Source: an uncultured Blautia sp. (GTDB lineage: Bacteria > Bacillota_A > Clostridia > Lachnospirales > Lachnospiraceae). Taken from it: DNA of 64,000 bases. This document shows, piece after piece, positions 52,788 through 62,325 of the stretch (within the stretch, counting starts at the first letter, position 1; each line of letters opens with the position of its first letter). The DNA is taken from NCBI GenBank assembly GCA_905209435.1, contig CAJLTE010000002.1, positions 36,080-100,079 on the forward strand, read 5' to 3'. The position numbers and the translations under genes were made by a program. The notes under the pieces were generated by a model that did not search any database, was not told where the DNA came from, and saw nothing but the letters and a program-made list of their open reading frames with translations.

Positions 52788-55142
52788 TTAGATCGTAACC
52801 TCCAGTTTGCAGCCTTCCGGCGCAACAATAATGCCGTTTTCTGTATCTTTTACCACGCTGCCTCCTGCAACTGCAGAAACTTTATGCACGTTTCTGAAAA
52901 GGTATGTCATTCCCGGATTCTCTTTAGTTGTTTCCAGAACCAGCTTATCTCCTTCTTTTGCAGCGTTTACAGTAAATGCTGTTTCACCTTTATTTGTTAC
53001 TACTTCACAGGATCCTGTTTCGTTCAGCTCATAAACCTGAATCTGTACATCTTTTTCCAGTTCATAGTCAACAGTCGTATCTTCTGCACCGATCGGAAGC
53101 AGTGTATTCTCCCTTACAAATACAGGCAGTGAGAAGAAATCATAATCTTCTTCATACCATCTTCCGCCTTCTTTTACCTCTCCACTTAAGAGATGTGTCC
53201 ATTTTCCGGCCGGCAGATAATATTCTACATGTCCTTCCTTGTTGAAGATTGGCGCAACCAGAATGCTGTCACCTAACATATACTGCATATCCAGATACTT
53301 CACTGCAGGATCATTTGTAAATTCCATGATCATTGCTCTCATGGATGGGATACCTGTCTTATGTGATTTTACAGCCATGGAATACAGATATGGAAGTAAT
53401 TTTAATTTCAGTTTTGTAAACTTACGGCAAACATCAACAGCTTCCTCATCGAACAGCCACGGTACACGGTAGCTCTTAGATCCGTGGAGACGGCTGTGTG
53501 TAGAAAGAAGGCCAAACTGCAGCCAGCGTTTGTATACATCCGGTGCCGCTGTCAATTCAAATCCACCCATATCATGACTCCAGAATGAAAATCCTGATAA
53601 AGTAAAGGACAGACCACCTCTTAAACTCTCAGCCATAGAAGCATAGGTCGCAGAGCAGTCACCGCCCCAGTGAACCGGGAACTGCTGTCCACCTGCTGTA
53701 GCACTTCTTGCAAAAAGAACTGCTTCTCCTTCTCCTCTTACCTCTTTGAGCAGATTGAATACTGCTTCATTGTAAAGATATGTATAATAGTTATGCATGG
53801 AAACAGGATCAGATCCATCATAATATTTCACATCAACCGGAATTCTCTCACCAAAATCTGTCTTAAAGCAGTCAACGCCCATATCAAGTAAAGTTCTCAG
53901 CTTATTCTGATACCATTTCACTGCATCCGGATTTGTAAAGTCAACCAGTCCCATTCCCGGCTGCCAGTTATCAATCTGTTTTACACCCATTCCATCTGCG
54001 CGTTGCAACAGATATCCGTTCTCCATACCTTCCTTAAAAAATCCTGTACCCTGTGCAATATACGGATTAATCCATACACAGATTTTAAGCCCTTTATCTT
54101 TATAGCGCTTCAACATTCCAGGTACGTCAGGGAAAATTCTGGAGTCCCATTCAAAATCGCACCAGTGAAATTCTTTCATCCAGAAGCAGTCGAAATGGAA
54201 TACACTCAGCGGAATATCTCTGTCTGCCATTCCCTGGATAAAGGAATTTGTTGTTTTTTCATCATAATTCGTTGTAAAAGATGTAGACAGCCATAATCCG
54301 AAGGACCATGCCGGCGGCAATGCCGGTTTTCCCGTCAGGTCTGTATAAGTTTCAATTACACCTTTGATGTCATCGCCATAGATTACATGATAGCGGATCT
54401 CCTCACCTTTTACGGAGAATCCTACATTTTCAACTTTCTCGCTTGCAACTTCAAAGGAAACATTGTCGCTGTGGTCTACAAATACTCCATAATGTTTGCT
54501 TGTTACATAAAACGGAATATTTTTGTAGGAAATCTGAGAAGCTGTACCTCCATCCTCATTCCAGATATCCACTACCTGGCCATTTTTTACAAATGCTGTA
54601 AATCTCTCGCCAAGTCCGTATACGCATTCACCCGGATCAAGAGAAAGTTCTGTTACCATATATGGCTGATACTGTGCTGCCATATAATTTGGTTCCGGAA
54701 ATTTCGTCAGTGTAGCTCTGTCATACTGCATGTATCCCAGATTGCGGAAGCCAATATTTGTAAGAACTTTCCCATCTGCTTCATAAGTGATCTTGAAATC
54801 TTTCAAATCTACTCTTACAGTCATTCTTCCGGCTTTCATCATAGCTTCATCTTCTGTGATTTCAACCTCCGTCTCCTGTGAGTCTTCATTCAGCTCATAT
54901 CTTGGTTCCCCTTTTACATAGCCTTCATAATGATAGCTTCTGACACTGATGATATCTTTACGTACAGAAGTAAATTCTGTAGTAATCGTTCCAACATCCA
55001 AAGCACCACCTCTGTCTGTGATTTCTCTGAACGGAGAAACGATTCTCATTCCTCCCGGAATTGCTTCTGCTGTAAATGCCTGCATTGCATAAGATGCATT
55101 GGCACGTTCATTTTTCTCCCAATATCCTTCTGTAAATTTCAT
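52788..55142 (-). CDS. yicI: GH31 alpha-xylosidase (YicI-like)
   Basis: The 784-residue protein starts MKFTEGYWEKN like YicI enzymes. The nucleophile Asp is in CFKTDFGERIP (about residue 429, the YicI-type sequence that marks alpha-xylosidases) and the acid/base Asp in VHWGGDCSATY. The N-terminal beta-sandwich and C-terminal beta domains have full length. It removes alpha-xylose from xyloglucan oligosaccharides in the cytosol. A GGAGAG site precedes the start. Confidence 0.93.
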   Translation of the reverse strand: MKFTEGYWEKNERANASYAMQAFTAEAIPGGMRIVSPFREITDRGGALDVGTITTEFTSVRKDIISVRSYHYEGYVKGEPRYELNEDSQETEVEITEDEAMMKAGRMTVRVDLKDFKITYEADGKVLTNIGFRNLGYMQYDRATLTKFPEPNYMAAQYQPYMVTELSLDPGECVYGLGERFTAFVKNGQVVDIWNEDGGTASQISYKNIPFYVTSKHYGVFVDHSDNVSFEVASEKVENVGFSVKGEEIRYHVIYGDDIKGVIETYTDLTGKPALPPAWSFGLWLSTSFTTNYDEKTTNSFIQGMADRDIPLSVFHFDCFWMKEFHWCDFEWDSRIFPDVPGMLKRYKDKGLKICVWINPYIAQGTGFFKEGMENGYLLQRADGMGVKQIDNWQPGMGLVDFTNPDAVKWYQNKLRTLLDMGVDCFKTDFGERIPVDVKYYDGSDPVSMHNYYTYLYNEAVFNLLKEVRGEGEAVLFARSATAGGQQFPVHWGGDCSATYASMAESLRGGLSFTLSGFSFWSHDMGGFELTAAPDVYKRWLQFGLLSTHSRLHGSKSYRVPWLFDEEAVDVCRKFTKLKLKLLPYLYSMAVKSHKTGIPSMRAMIMEFTNDPAVKYLDMQYMLGDSILVAPIFNKEGHVEYYLPAGKWTHLLSGEVKEGGRWYEEDYDFFSLPVFVRENTLLPIGAEDTTVDYELEKDVQIQVYELNETGSCEVVTNKGETAFTVNAAKEGDKLVLETTKENPGMTYLFRNVHKVSAVAGGSVVKDTENGIIVAPEGCKLEVTI

Positions 55143-55196
55143 TTGCTCTCCTTTTCTTTAAAACAATCCTATTTAACGCTCTTTTATAAAGTATAA

Positions 55197-55221
55197 GGGG
55201 AAGAAGCATTGCTTCTTCCCC
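55197..55221 (-). promoter_or_regulatory. Intercistronic hairpin between binding-protein gene and GH31 gene
   Basis: An 11-bp perfect stem (GGGGAAGAAGC) with a 3-nt loop lies 27 nt past the binding-protein stop. Such hairpins protect the abundant binding-protein message or weaken read-through into the enzyme genes. Confidence 0.65.
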
Positions 55222-55247
55222 CAGTTATCATGTTTACATGTTAGTCC

Positions 55248-56510
55248 TTAGTTTGAAGCCCCGTCAATTTCCTGATATTTCTGTTCAATTGTGCTGATTG
55301 TATCTTCTTTAGAAGCACTGCCTTCTACGTACGCCTGCATTGCTTCACCAAATGCCTGGTGATAGCTGTCTGTAGAGTAGATAACTTCAAGAGGAGCTGC
55401 ACCTTTTTCTTCAACAGAAGCAGAACCCTGTTTGATTACTTCATACTCTGTATCAAAGTCGCCCTTAATAGGAGGAACTACACCTGCAACATCTGTAAAC
55501 CATGACTGGCCATAATCAGATGTATACCACCAGTTCAGGAAATTAAGAACGATATCTTTATTTTCAGAATCTTTGTTTACACGAAGTGCCTGATCAGATC
55601 CTGTGATAACCTGGCAATGAGAAGCATCTTCATCTACCGGATATCCTGCAAATGTAATCTTAAGATCTGGATTAATCTTCATCAGATCAGCTTCAACCCA
55701 TGCGCCCTGTCCAACCATGATAGCTGCTTTTCCGGCTGCAAGTGCTGCTTCTTCACCACTTAAATCTGTTTCCAGAGGTTTCTGATCTCCGTTGTCTTTT
55801 ACAAGATCAATAAACTCAAAGAAATTATCAGCAAGAATCGGATAATTATTCAGAGAATCGGATCCGTCTTCAAATCCGGCAACCAGTTTCTGTACATCAT
55901 CAGATGCTGCATCTGCAAAGTGCTGGAAAATGTGTTTAAATACCCACCATTCAGCATATCCACTTGTAAATGGTGTAATGTCTGCTGCTTTTAATTTCTC
56001 TACACAGTCTTTTAATTCTGTCATTGTTTCCGGAACTTTTTCAACACCTGCCTGATCCAGAAGATCCTGATTATAAATAAGTCCGAAGTAGTTTCCTTTG
56101 ATTGCCACACCGTAGCATCCTTCGCCATTGGCATCTTTCATAGCTGCTGCTACATTGTCGTCCATAGCATCAACCAATGGCTGCCCTGTAAGATCCAGGG
56201 AATATTCTTTGTAAGTTTCGATTTCTTTTCCTGATGTGGAGGAGAAGATATCCGGGCACTCACCTGAGTTAAGTTTTGCTTTTAAAAGTGTAGGATAGTC
56301 ATTCTGTGTTGTCTCATAGTTGATAGTAACACCCGGTTCTACATTTTTGTACTCATCAATCAGAGTTGTGATCGCATCTGCATACTCCGGCTGGGAAATA
56401 AACATATAGATCTCGCCTTCGTCATCACCTTCTGCACGAACTGCTACGCTTGAAAACATAGTAGTTGCCATTGCTGCACAAAGCATTACACTGATCAGTT
56501 TTTTCTTCAT
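55248..56510 (-). CDS. Sugar-binding protein of ABC transporter, no clear lipobox
   Basis: The 420-residue protein has a Sec signal peptide ending near AVRAEGDD (about residue 27). The only early Cys (residue 11) is too near the start for a normal lipobox, so a membrane anchor is doubtful. The mature part is an SBP_bac_1 fold (FISQPEYADAITTLIDEYK, GYAEWWVFKHIFQHF). It sits after, not before, the two permease genes. It feeds the importer encoded at 56596-58313. Confidence 0.88.
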   Translation of the reverse strand: MKKKLISVMLCAAMATTMFSSVAVRAEGDDEGEIYMFISQPEYADAITTLIDEYKNVEPGVTINYETTQNDYPTLLKAKLNSGECPDIFSSTSGKEIETYKEYSLDLTGQPLVDAMDDNVAAAMKDANGEGCYGVAIKGNYFGLIYNQDLLDQAGVEKVPETMTELKDCVEKLKAADITPFTSGYAEWWVFKHIFQHFADAASDDVQKLVAGFEDGSDSLNNYPILADNFFEFIDLVKDNGDQKPLETDLSGEEAALAAGKAAIMVGQGAWVEADLMKINPDLKITFAGYPVDEDASHCQVITGSDQALRVNKDSENKDIVLNFLNWWYTSDYGQSWFTDVAGVVPPIKGDFDTEYEVIKQGSASVEEKGAAPLEVIYSTDSYHQAFGEAMQAYVEGSASKEDTISTIEQKYQEIDGASN

Positions 56511-56595
56511 CTTAAAGTCCTCCTTTTGGTTTCATTATTTTTATTTCTGTCCGGCATGAAACTGACCGGTCATTTACATTATAAGTTTAAAATCA

Positions 56596-57435
56596 TCAGC
56601 CTTTTACCGCACCTGCAACAACACCCTCTACAATATACTTCTGCAGAAAGATAAAGATAATGATAGATGGCAGTACTGCCAGCACCATAGCCGCCATTGC
56701 GTAGTGCCACTGAGTATTGAACTGGCCTACAAATGTATAAGCGGAAAGTACCAGTGTCTTGGTCTCGTTTGAACTGTTGACCATAAGCAGTGGAAGAAGG
56801 AAGTCATTCCAGATCCACATTACATCAATTACGATCACTGTAAAAGTTACAGATTTCAAAAGCGGGAAAATGATGGAACGATAGGTACGGAAGGTTCCTG
56901 CACCATCGATAAATGCACTTTCATCTAACTCTTTCGGAATCGTTGACATGAAGTTCCCATAAATGAATGCTGCCATAGGAATACCAAATCCCCAGTACTG
57001 AATTCCAAGTCCTATCTTACTTCCGGAAAGATTAACGATATTCATAACTTTCAGAAGTGTGATCATGATAGTCTGGAACGGGATCAGCATGGGTGTAGTG
57101 ATCATAAACTGAGCAAATTTGGTATATTTATTTTTCTTTCTGCTGATGATATAGGCAGACATGGAAGAGAATACGATGATTCCCACAATACCGATCACTG
57201 TAATGATCACGTTGTTAAAGAACAGCTTGCCATAGTGCATCTTGTCCATTACATAGCTGTAGTTGCTCCATTCAATCTTACTCGGAAGTGCAATTACATC
57301 CATAATAACTTCGCCAAATGGTTTCACTGAGTTGATCACCATCAGAAATACAGGGTAAATATAGATCAACGCCAGAACAAGCATTACAATTGTAAGGATT
57401 ATCTTTTTCGTTTTCTTTCTCTGGGCCATTGTCAT
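56596..57435 (-). CDS. Carbohydrate ABC transporter permease (MalG-type)
   Basis: The 279-residue membrane protein has six helices and EAA loop ELDESAFIDGAGTFRTYRSIIFPLLKS near residue 172, with the MalG-type end QKYIVEGVVAGAVKG. It overlaps the MalF-type gene by 1 nt. Together they form a CUT1 channel; the ATPase is not encoded here. Confidence 0.92.
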   Translation of the reverse strand: MTMAQRKKTKKIILTIVMLVLALIYIYPVFLMVINSVKPFGEVIMDVIALPSKIEWSNYSYVMDKMHYGKLFFNNVIITVIGIVGIIVFSSMSAYIISRKKNKYTKFAQFMITTPMLIPFQTIMITLLKVMNIVNLSGSKIGLGIQYWGFGIPMAAFIYGNFMSTIPKELDESAFIDGAGTFRTYRSIIFPLLKSVTFTVIVIDVMWIWNDFLLPLLMVNSSNETKTLVLSAYTFVGQFNTQWHYAMAAMVLAVLPSIIIFIFLQKYIVEGVVAGAVKG

Positions 57436-58313
57436 TATAAATCTACCTCCCTGCTATGCATAGCTTTTAATACCAGCTGTGTGATAACCAGGATAATCAC
57501 AAAGAACACCAATGCCTTGGCAGATCCAAGACCATAATTGTTATTCTGGAAAGCCTCTCTGTAAATATCAAGTGTTACACTGTATGTAGATCCTCCCGGA
57601 CCGCCTTTGGTAAGTGCCAGGATAATATCAAATACTTTAACTGCATTTGTCAGGGACATAAATACACATGTTGTAATGGACGGTCCCAGAAGCGGAAGTG
57701 TAACTTTAAAAAACTTCTTCCATGAAGTAGCACCATCTACTTCCGCTGCCTCCAGTACATCTGTAGGAACTGCCTGAAGTCCTGCAATATACAGAACGAT
57801 ATAAAAACCAAGCGCCTGCCAGATACCTACAAAGGCAACTGCATAAAACGCCAGATGGCTGTCACCCAGCCAGCTGAAATTTAAGAATCCAAGCTGCGTT
57901 TTCTCATAGAGTGCTGCAAATCCCTGTGAAAAAATGAATTTCCAAATGAAACCTACAATGGTCATACTCATAATATAAGGAATAAAGAACATACTCCTCA
58001 TTACGTTCGCAGCCGGAATCTTCTGTACAAGAGCTACCGCTATCGCTAATGCCAGGATATTTACCAGGATCATAAAGATAATCGTATATTTACCGGTAAA
58101 AATCAGGCTCTGCATGAAATCTGAAGAACCGCTGAACAATTTCTTAAAATTCTCCAGTCCGATAAACTTTGGAGATTTGGAAATTCCGTTCCACTCTGTA
58201 AGGGAATAATAAAGGCTCATTACAAAGGGAATGTAGAATACCAACATTACAAGAAATAATGACGGAACCGTAAAAGCCGCACATTCCAGATATTCTTTTT
58301 TCTTTCTTTTCAT
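57435..58313 (-). CDS. Carbohydrate ABC transporter permease (MalF-type)
   Basis: The 292-residue membrane protein has six helices and EAA loop VLEAAEVDGATSWKKFFKVTLPLLG near residue 195. It heads the operon permease-permease-binding protein-GH31-GH127, behind a near-consensus promoter. The enzymes downstream suggest xyloglucan- or arabinan-derived oligosaccharides as cargo; this is inference. Confidence 0.92.
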   Translation of the reverse strand: MKRKKKEYLECAAFTVPSLFLVMLVFYIPFVMSLYYSLTEWNGISKSPKFIGLENFKKLFSGSSDFMQSLIFTGKYTIIFMILVNILALAIAVALVQKIPAANVMRSMFFIPYIMSMTIVGFIWKFIFSQGFAALYEKTQLGFLNFSWLGDSHLAFYAVAFVGIWQALGFYIVLYIAGLQAVPTDVLEAAEVDGATSWKKFFKVTLPLLGPSITTCVFMSLTNAVKVFDIILALTKGGPGGSTYSVTLDIYREAFQNNNYGLGSAKALVFFVIILVITQLVLKAMHSREVDL

Positions 58314-58351
58314 ATCTGTCTGCCCTCCTCTATTCAGTTATTGCAACTTTT

Positions 58352-58377
58352 GTTACTGTTATGCGTTCAACAGTAAC
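58352..58377 (-). promoter_or_regulatory. Palindrome in the leader of the glycan ABC operon
   Basis: GTTACTGTT and AACAGTAAC are perfect inverted arms around 8 nt with CG at the exact centre, between the promoter and the ribosome site. The central CG suits a LacI-family operator, and a LacI gene lies 3.5 kb upstream; a leader hairpin is the alternative. Confidence 0.5.
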
Positions 58378-58399
58378 CTTTGTTCTTCCTATACTCCAA

Positions 58400-58428
58400 A
58401 ATATACTTGGTTTTATGTTAACTGTCAA
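58400..58428 (-). promoter_or_regulatory. Sigma-A promoter of the glycan ABC operon
   Basis: On the minus strand TTGACA, a 17-nt spacer and TATATT lie about 90 nt before the permease start. This is the best promoter match in the window. 58430-58660 is AT-rich with no gene. Confidence 0.75.
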
Positions 58429-58668
58429 CATACATTCCCAATTATAAGCATACATTTTTATAGGTTTTCTACATAATCTAATTTATCAATTAAGAACTCA
58501 TTTTATACATTTTGCCTAATTATCCTCTAAAATCTCATCAGTTTGATGGATTGAAATTGTAAGATTTGCACTAATTTTTCTTTCGTCAAATTGCCAAACG
58601 CTGAAAATTATTCAAATTTCGCTGTATATTCTGTCAATTCGCAGAGCAATACTTTTTCTAAACTATAA

Positions 58669-58737
58669 TGCCGACAGATAGCATACTGCTGAAAGCAAAA
58701 CACACATTAACAGCAGCATTGACACTATCTGTCGGCA
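58669..58737 (-). terminator. Long hairpin downstream of the GH36 gene
   Basis: 13-nt perfect arms (TGCCGACAGATAG and its complement) enclose a 43-nt region with further partial pairing (CTGCTG with CAGCAG). No strong T tract follows; it may be a terminator or barrier between two units. Confidence 0.55.
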
Positions 58738-58756
58738 AATAAACAACGGAAAAATT

Positions 58757-60871
58757 TTATGCCTCCGTATATTCGATTTCAAATACTCTTGCGCATGGAA
58801 CCTTTTCCAGTTTTATGCTTAAAGTTCCTGCTGCTTCATTCCACTGATAAGAAACCGGACGGTTCTGCGGATATGCACAACGTACCTTTACCGCCTTTCC
58901 CTTTAACTGTGGAAGTGGTATAATCTGATCTTCTTTTCCACTTCTTCTCCATACAGACAGATACTGTTTCTTTCCTGCATCCAAGCCTAATGCACACCAG
59001 TCATCTGTATAATGAGAAGTTCCCAGTGGCCAGTATGGATATGCCCTTTTAATATCATTACGGATTGTCTTGTAATAATCCAGTGCTTCCTTCACCAGCG
59101 CCTTCTGTACATCTGTAATTTCTGCCAGATGTCCACTCTGGTGAATTCTGAGAAGAAGTGCATTTACCATGTTGAAAATTGTTTCCTCTTCATCTGCTCC
59201 CGACTTCGGATAAGACCATACTGCCGCCTGCTCCATAGTTACTCCAAGAGGAGCATTTGCTGCTATAGTCGCATAACATCTGTAATCTTCCTGGTCACTG
59301 GTAGACTGAATACTGTATCTGGAAAGCATCGCATAATCCATACGGAGACCACCACTGGAACAGTTTTCAATGATCAGATCCGGATACTTCTTAAAAATAC
59401 TGTCCAGCCATTCCAGGTATGCTCTCTCGTGTTCAAGCAGCCCCTCTCCTGCACTTTCTACATCAATTTCAGTTCCAACCCCTGGCTCTATGTTATAATC
59501 CATTTTTATATATCCGATTCCATATTCATTAACAAGCCTGTCAATTACGCCAGTTGCATGAGCAATTACTTCTGGCTGGCGGAAATCAAGCTGATATCTG
59601 CTTCTGTCAAATACTCTCTTTCCAAATCTGTGGAAAAAGGCTTTTTCCGGCATTTTCTCTACCATCGGGCATTTAATTCCCATAACTTCAAGCTCCAGCC
59701 ATAATCCCGGAATCATACCCTTAGAACGAATATAGTCAATTACCTCTTTAATTCCGCCTGGAAATCTTTTCCCGGATGGCTGCCATTCTCCAACTGCATC
59801 CCACCAGAAACCATCCGCATACCATCCTGCATCAATGCAGAAATATTCACATCCTGCCTTTGCTGCAGCATCAATCAGAGGAAATTCCTTTTCTGTAGTA
59901 GGATCTGCCCATAGACAATTCATATAATCATTAAAAATAATTCCGAGATTTTCATTATCTTTATTCTTTCTGCGAATAACTCTTCTGTAACTGGTAAGTT
60001 CTCTGGCCATATCTCCCAGATTTCCCGTTACAGCACCTACACCTGCCGGAACTGTTGTAAAACGTTCTCCGGGCTCTAATTTTTTGTGCCAGTGAGAATG
60101 AATATCTGTAGGGCCACTGATCTGCAGATACAGATGATTAGTAAGATCACTGATCTCACTATGCCAGGAACCGTTATGTTCAATCTGCCAGAAAATCATA
60201 CTGTTTGTCTCTGTATTAGAAATATATCCCATAGGAAGGTAATGTTTTGTTGACCAGTTTCCTGTATTTGTCAATTCAAACGCCTTAGAGGAACGTATTG
60301 GAATATTAATCTGTGAATTTTCAAGTCCAACCTCCGGAAGAGTATATTCCTGTAAAAGCAGTTCTCTCTGCCAGGAATTATGTATAACACCAATTTTGAT
60401 CTTTTCATCTCTCGGCAGAACTCCCTCTTTTTCCACTCCATTCAAATTAAATGTAGATACATACTGCAAAATCTGAGTTTCATTTCCTGTATTTTCTACC
60501 TCACACCAGGTTCTTACAACTGCAATCCCATCAAAAAACTGAAAGTGATTTACTGCGCGAAGGCCAGATTCCTTATCCTGTGTGATAATCTCCAGCTTTC
60601 GTCCTTTTTCATTTCTATAATCATTATGTTCTACATATTGCATTCTATATCCAGGTGCTGTCGCAATATACTTGGTTCCATGTCGTTCATCTGGTCTGTC
60701 ATAACCTGCTGCCTCCAGCTCCAACAGTTTGAATCCCTGTTCTTCATATTCATCTTTGATCGTGTTTTCATCAAATGTCAGTGCAGAAAAATGCAAAAGC
60801 CTTACACAGCCGGTGTCTGCTACTTTCCATACCATATGAATTCCATTTTCCAGAATCTTAAATACCTTCAT
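58757..60871 (-). CDS. GH36 alpha-galactosidase
   Basis: The 704-residue protein is started at the ATG at 60871 with AAGGAG upstream; the longer ATG at 60895 overlaps the LacI gene end. It has an N-terminal beta-sandwich, then the barrel with YFCIDAGWYAD, GLWLELEVMG, nucleophile Asp in YIKMDYN (about 458) and acid/base Asp in STSDQEDYR (about 525), with SSGGLRMDY between. GH36 enzymes release alpha-galactose; this branch is less typical (no CXXGXXR motif seen), so the exact glycoside is not certain. Cytosolic. Confidence 0.88.
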   Translation of the reverse strand: MKVFKILENGIHMVWKVADTGCVRLLHFSALTFDENTIKDEYEEQGFKLLELEAAGYDRPDERHGTKYIATAPGYRMQYVEHNDYRNEKGRKLEIITQDKESGLRAVNHFQFFDGIAVVRTWCEVENTGNETQILQYVSTFNLNGVEKEGVLPRDEKIKIGVIHNSWQRELLLQEYTLPEVGLENSQINIPIRSSKAFELTNTGNWSTKHYLPMGYISNTETNSMIFWQIEHNGSWHSEISDLTNHLYLQISGPTDIHSHWHKKLEPGERFTTVPAGVGAVTGNLGDMARELTSYRRVIRRKNKDNENLGIIFNDYMNCLWADPTTEKEFPLIDAAAKAGCEYFCIDAGWYADGFWWDAVGEWQPSGKRFPGGIKEVIDYIRSKGMIPGLWLELEVMGIKCPMVEKMPEKAFFHRFGKRVFDRSRYQLDFRQPEVIAHATGVIDRLVNEYGIGYIKMDYNIEPGVGTEIDVESAGEGLLEHERAYLEWLDSIFKKYPDLIIENCSSGGLRMDYAMLSRYSIQSTSDQEDYRCYATIAANAPLGVTMEQAAVWSYPKSGADEEETIFNMVNALLLRIHQSGHLAEITDVQKALVKEALDYYKTIRNDIKRAYPYWPLGTSHYTDDWCALGLDAGKKQYLSVWRRSGKEDQIIPLPQLKGKAVKVRCAYPQNRPVSYQWNEAAGTLSIKLEKVPCARVFEIEYTEA

Positions 60872-60887
60872 TTTATGTGTCTCCTTT

Positions 60888-61913
60888 TTATGCATTCAAA
60901 TTTTTAATTTTCACGCTTTCTCTCTCTATCAGTTTTACACTGGTTTTATATACATTTTTTTCACATTTCTCGCCGCGTATCAGTTTCAGCAATATATCTA
61001 CAGCTGTCTGTGCCTTCTCTTCAACATTTACCCGTATTGTTGTCAGACGTGGATAGACAATGCTTGCGAATATATCATCATCCATGCCCGCCACTGAAAT
61101 TTCTTCCGGAACCTTAACATGATTTCTGTGCAGAAATGAAATCATTTCTGCAGCATTTACGTCTGTAGAAAAAAACAGTGCCGTATCTGTTCCTACATAT
61201 TTAAGAAAATCTTCATAGCATTTCTCTCTCTGGGTATAATCTTTTGGCAGACGTTTCTCTTCAAGAAGTACCTTATAGTCTGCTTCTCTTACCGCTTCCC
61301 GTACACCTACAAACCGGAGATGATCTGCCCCATGGTTAACATTTGCCAGATATACAATTCTCTTTACACCCTGGCCGATCAGATAACGTCCCATTTCTTT
61401 TCCGCCATTTTTATCCTCAGATGTAATCTGATAATAAACTTCATCTCCTTCCGGCATTTCGTCCATATCAATAGAAACAATCGGTATATCCGATAAACCT
61501 GCTATTTTTTTCAGATGTCTGTATGGCATGGAAATTGTGATAATACCATCCACATTCCATCCCACAGTCATCTTCTCAATTTCTTCTACATTTTTATCAG
61601 AGAAAATCATAATATAATATCCATTTTCTCTTAACAGTCTTTCCAGGTTTCCCAGCATATTTCCATAAAACGGAGTTTCGTATGCAGATCCTCTTGCAAA
61701 CTCAGGTGTAGTAATAAGAATACAGATAATCCTGGAACTTCTGTTTGTCAGAGCATTCAGACCGAGCCTCGGAATATAATTATTCTCTGCCAGAAGCTTC
61801 TCTACCTTTTCTATCGTCTGTTCTGAAACCCTGGCATTCTTTTTGTGAAGTACATTGGACACTGTAGTAGTGCTCACTCCGGCCATTCTTGCAATCTCTT
61901 TTATTGTGACCAT
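60888..61913 (-). CDS. LacI-family transcriptional regulator
   Basis: The 341-residue protein opens VTIKEIARMAGVSTTTVSNVLHKK, the LacI helix-turn-helix, then hinge and a periplasmic-binding-like sensor domain (ICILITTPEFARGS, FSDKNVEEIEKM, VAGMDDDIFAS). It lies 16 nt before the GH36 gene in the same direction and probably controls it and the ABC operon downstream in response to a sugar. AGGAGG precedes the start. Confidence 0.93.
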   Translation of the reverse strand: MVTIKEIARMAGVSTTTVSNVLHKKNARVSEQTIEKVEKLLAENNYIPRLGLNALTNRSSRIICILITTPEFARGSAYETPFYGNMLGNLERLLRENGYYIMIFSDKNVEEIEKMTVGWNVDGIITISMPYRHLKKIAGLSDIPIVSIDMDEMPEGDEVYYQITSEDKNGGKEMGRYLIGQGVKRIVYLANVNHGADHLRFVGVREAVREADYKVLLEEKRLPKDYTQREKCYEDFLKYVGTDTALFFSTDVNAAEMISFLHRNHVKVPEEISVAGMDDDIFASIVYPRLTTIRVNVEEKAQTAVDILLKLIRGEKCEKNVYKTSVKLIERESVKIKNLNA

Positions 61914-62163
61914 AAAATACCTCCTCTTTTATGAGTCCAGTATAATATATATTGCAGTGAAATAGCTATAGAAATCTGATTTTTGTATTTGTCAGGCAGA
62001 TATTCCTTTACCGTTCACTCTTTTCTCTGTAACGAAAGCAAAATTTATTGCAAATTGCCTGCGGCAACACAATTGGGGCTTGTATATCTCAGAATCTTAA
62101 CGTATTCATAACACCCCCTTGCATAAATCCCCGCCTTTGTGTTAATATTCTCCAAAAATAAAA

Positions 62164-62185
62164 GTGTTACTGTTTTCAGCAACAC
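62164..62185 (+). other. Small inverted repeat upstream of the bile salt hydrolase gene
   Basis: GTGTTACTG and CAGCAACAC pair with one mismatch around TTTT. It could be a regulator site. The rest of 61914-62325 holds only weak promoter-like boxes. Confidence 0.35.
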
Positions 62186-62256
62186 TCAATACATATCTGC
62201 AATGTGCAGAGAATCTGCCTGTATTACTTCACAGGTAAACTACAAATTATTTACAG

Positions 62257-62262
62257 TATAAT
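62257..62262 (+). promoter_or_regulatory. Candidate -10 box of the bile salt hydrolase gene
   Basis: Consensus TATAAT lies 64 nt upstream of the start, without a good -35. Confidence 0.4.
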
Positions 62263-62325
62263 GTCAGGCTTACTATTACTCATCCGCCTTTCTACTTACT
62301 CATACTAAATCAGGAGGTAACAACC

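Noticed and set aside
61988..62005. Possible eighth repeat copy (GTCAGGCAGATATTCC)
   Set aside because: Only the first 16 bases match; the right end is absent.
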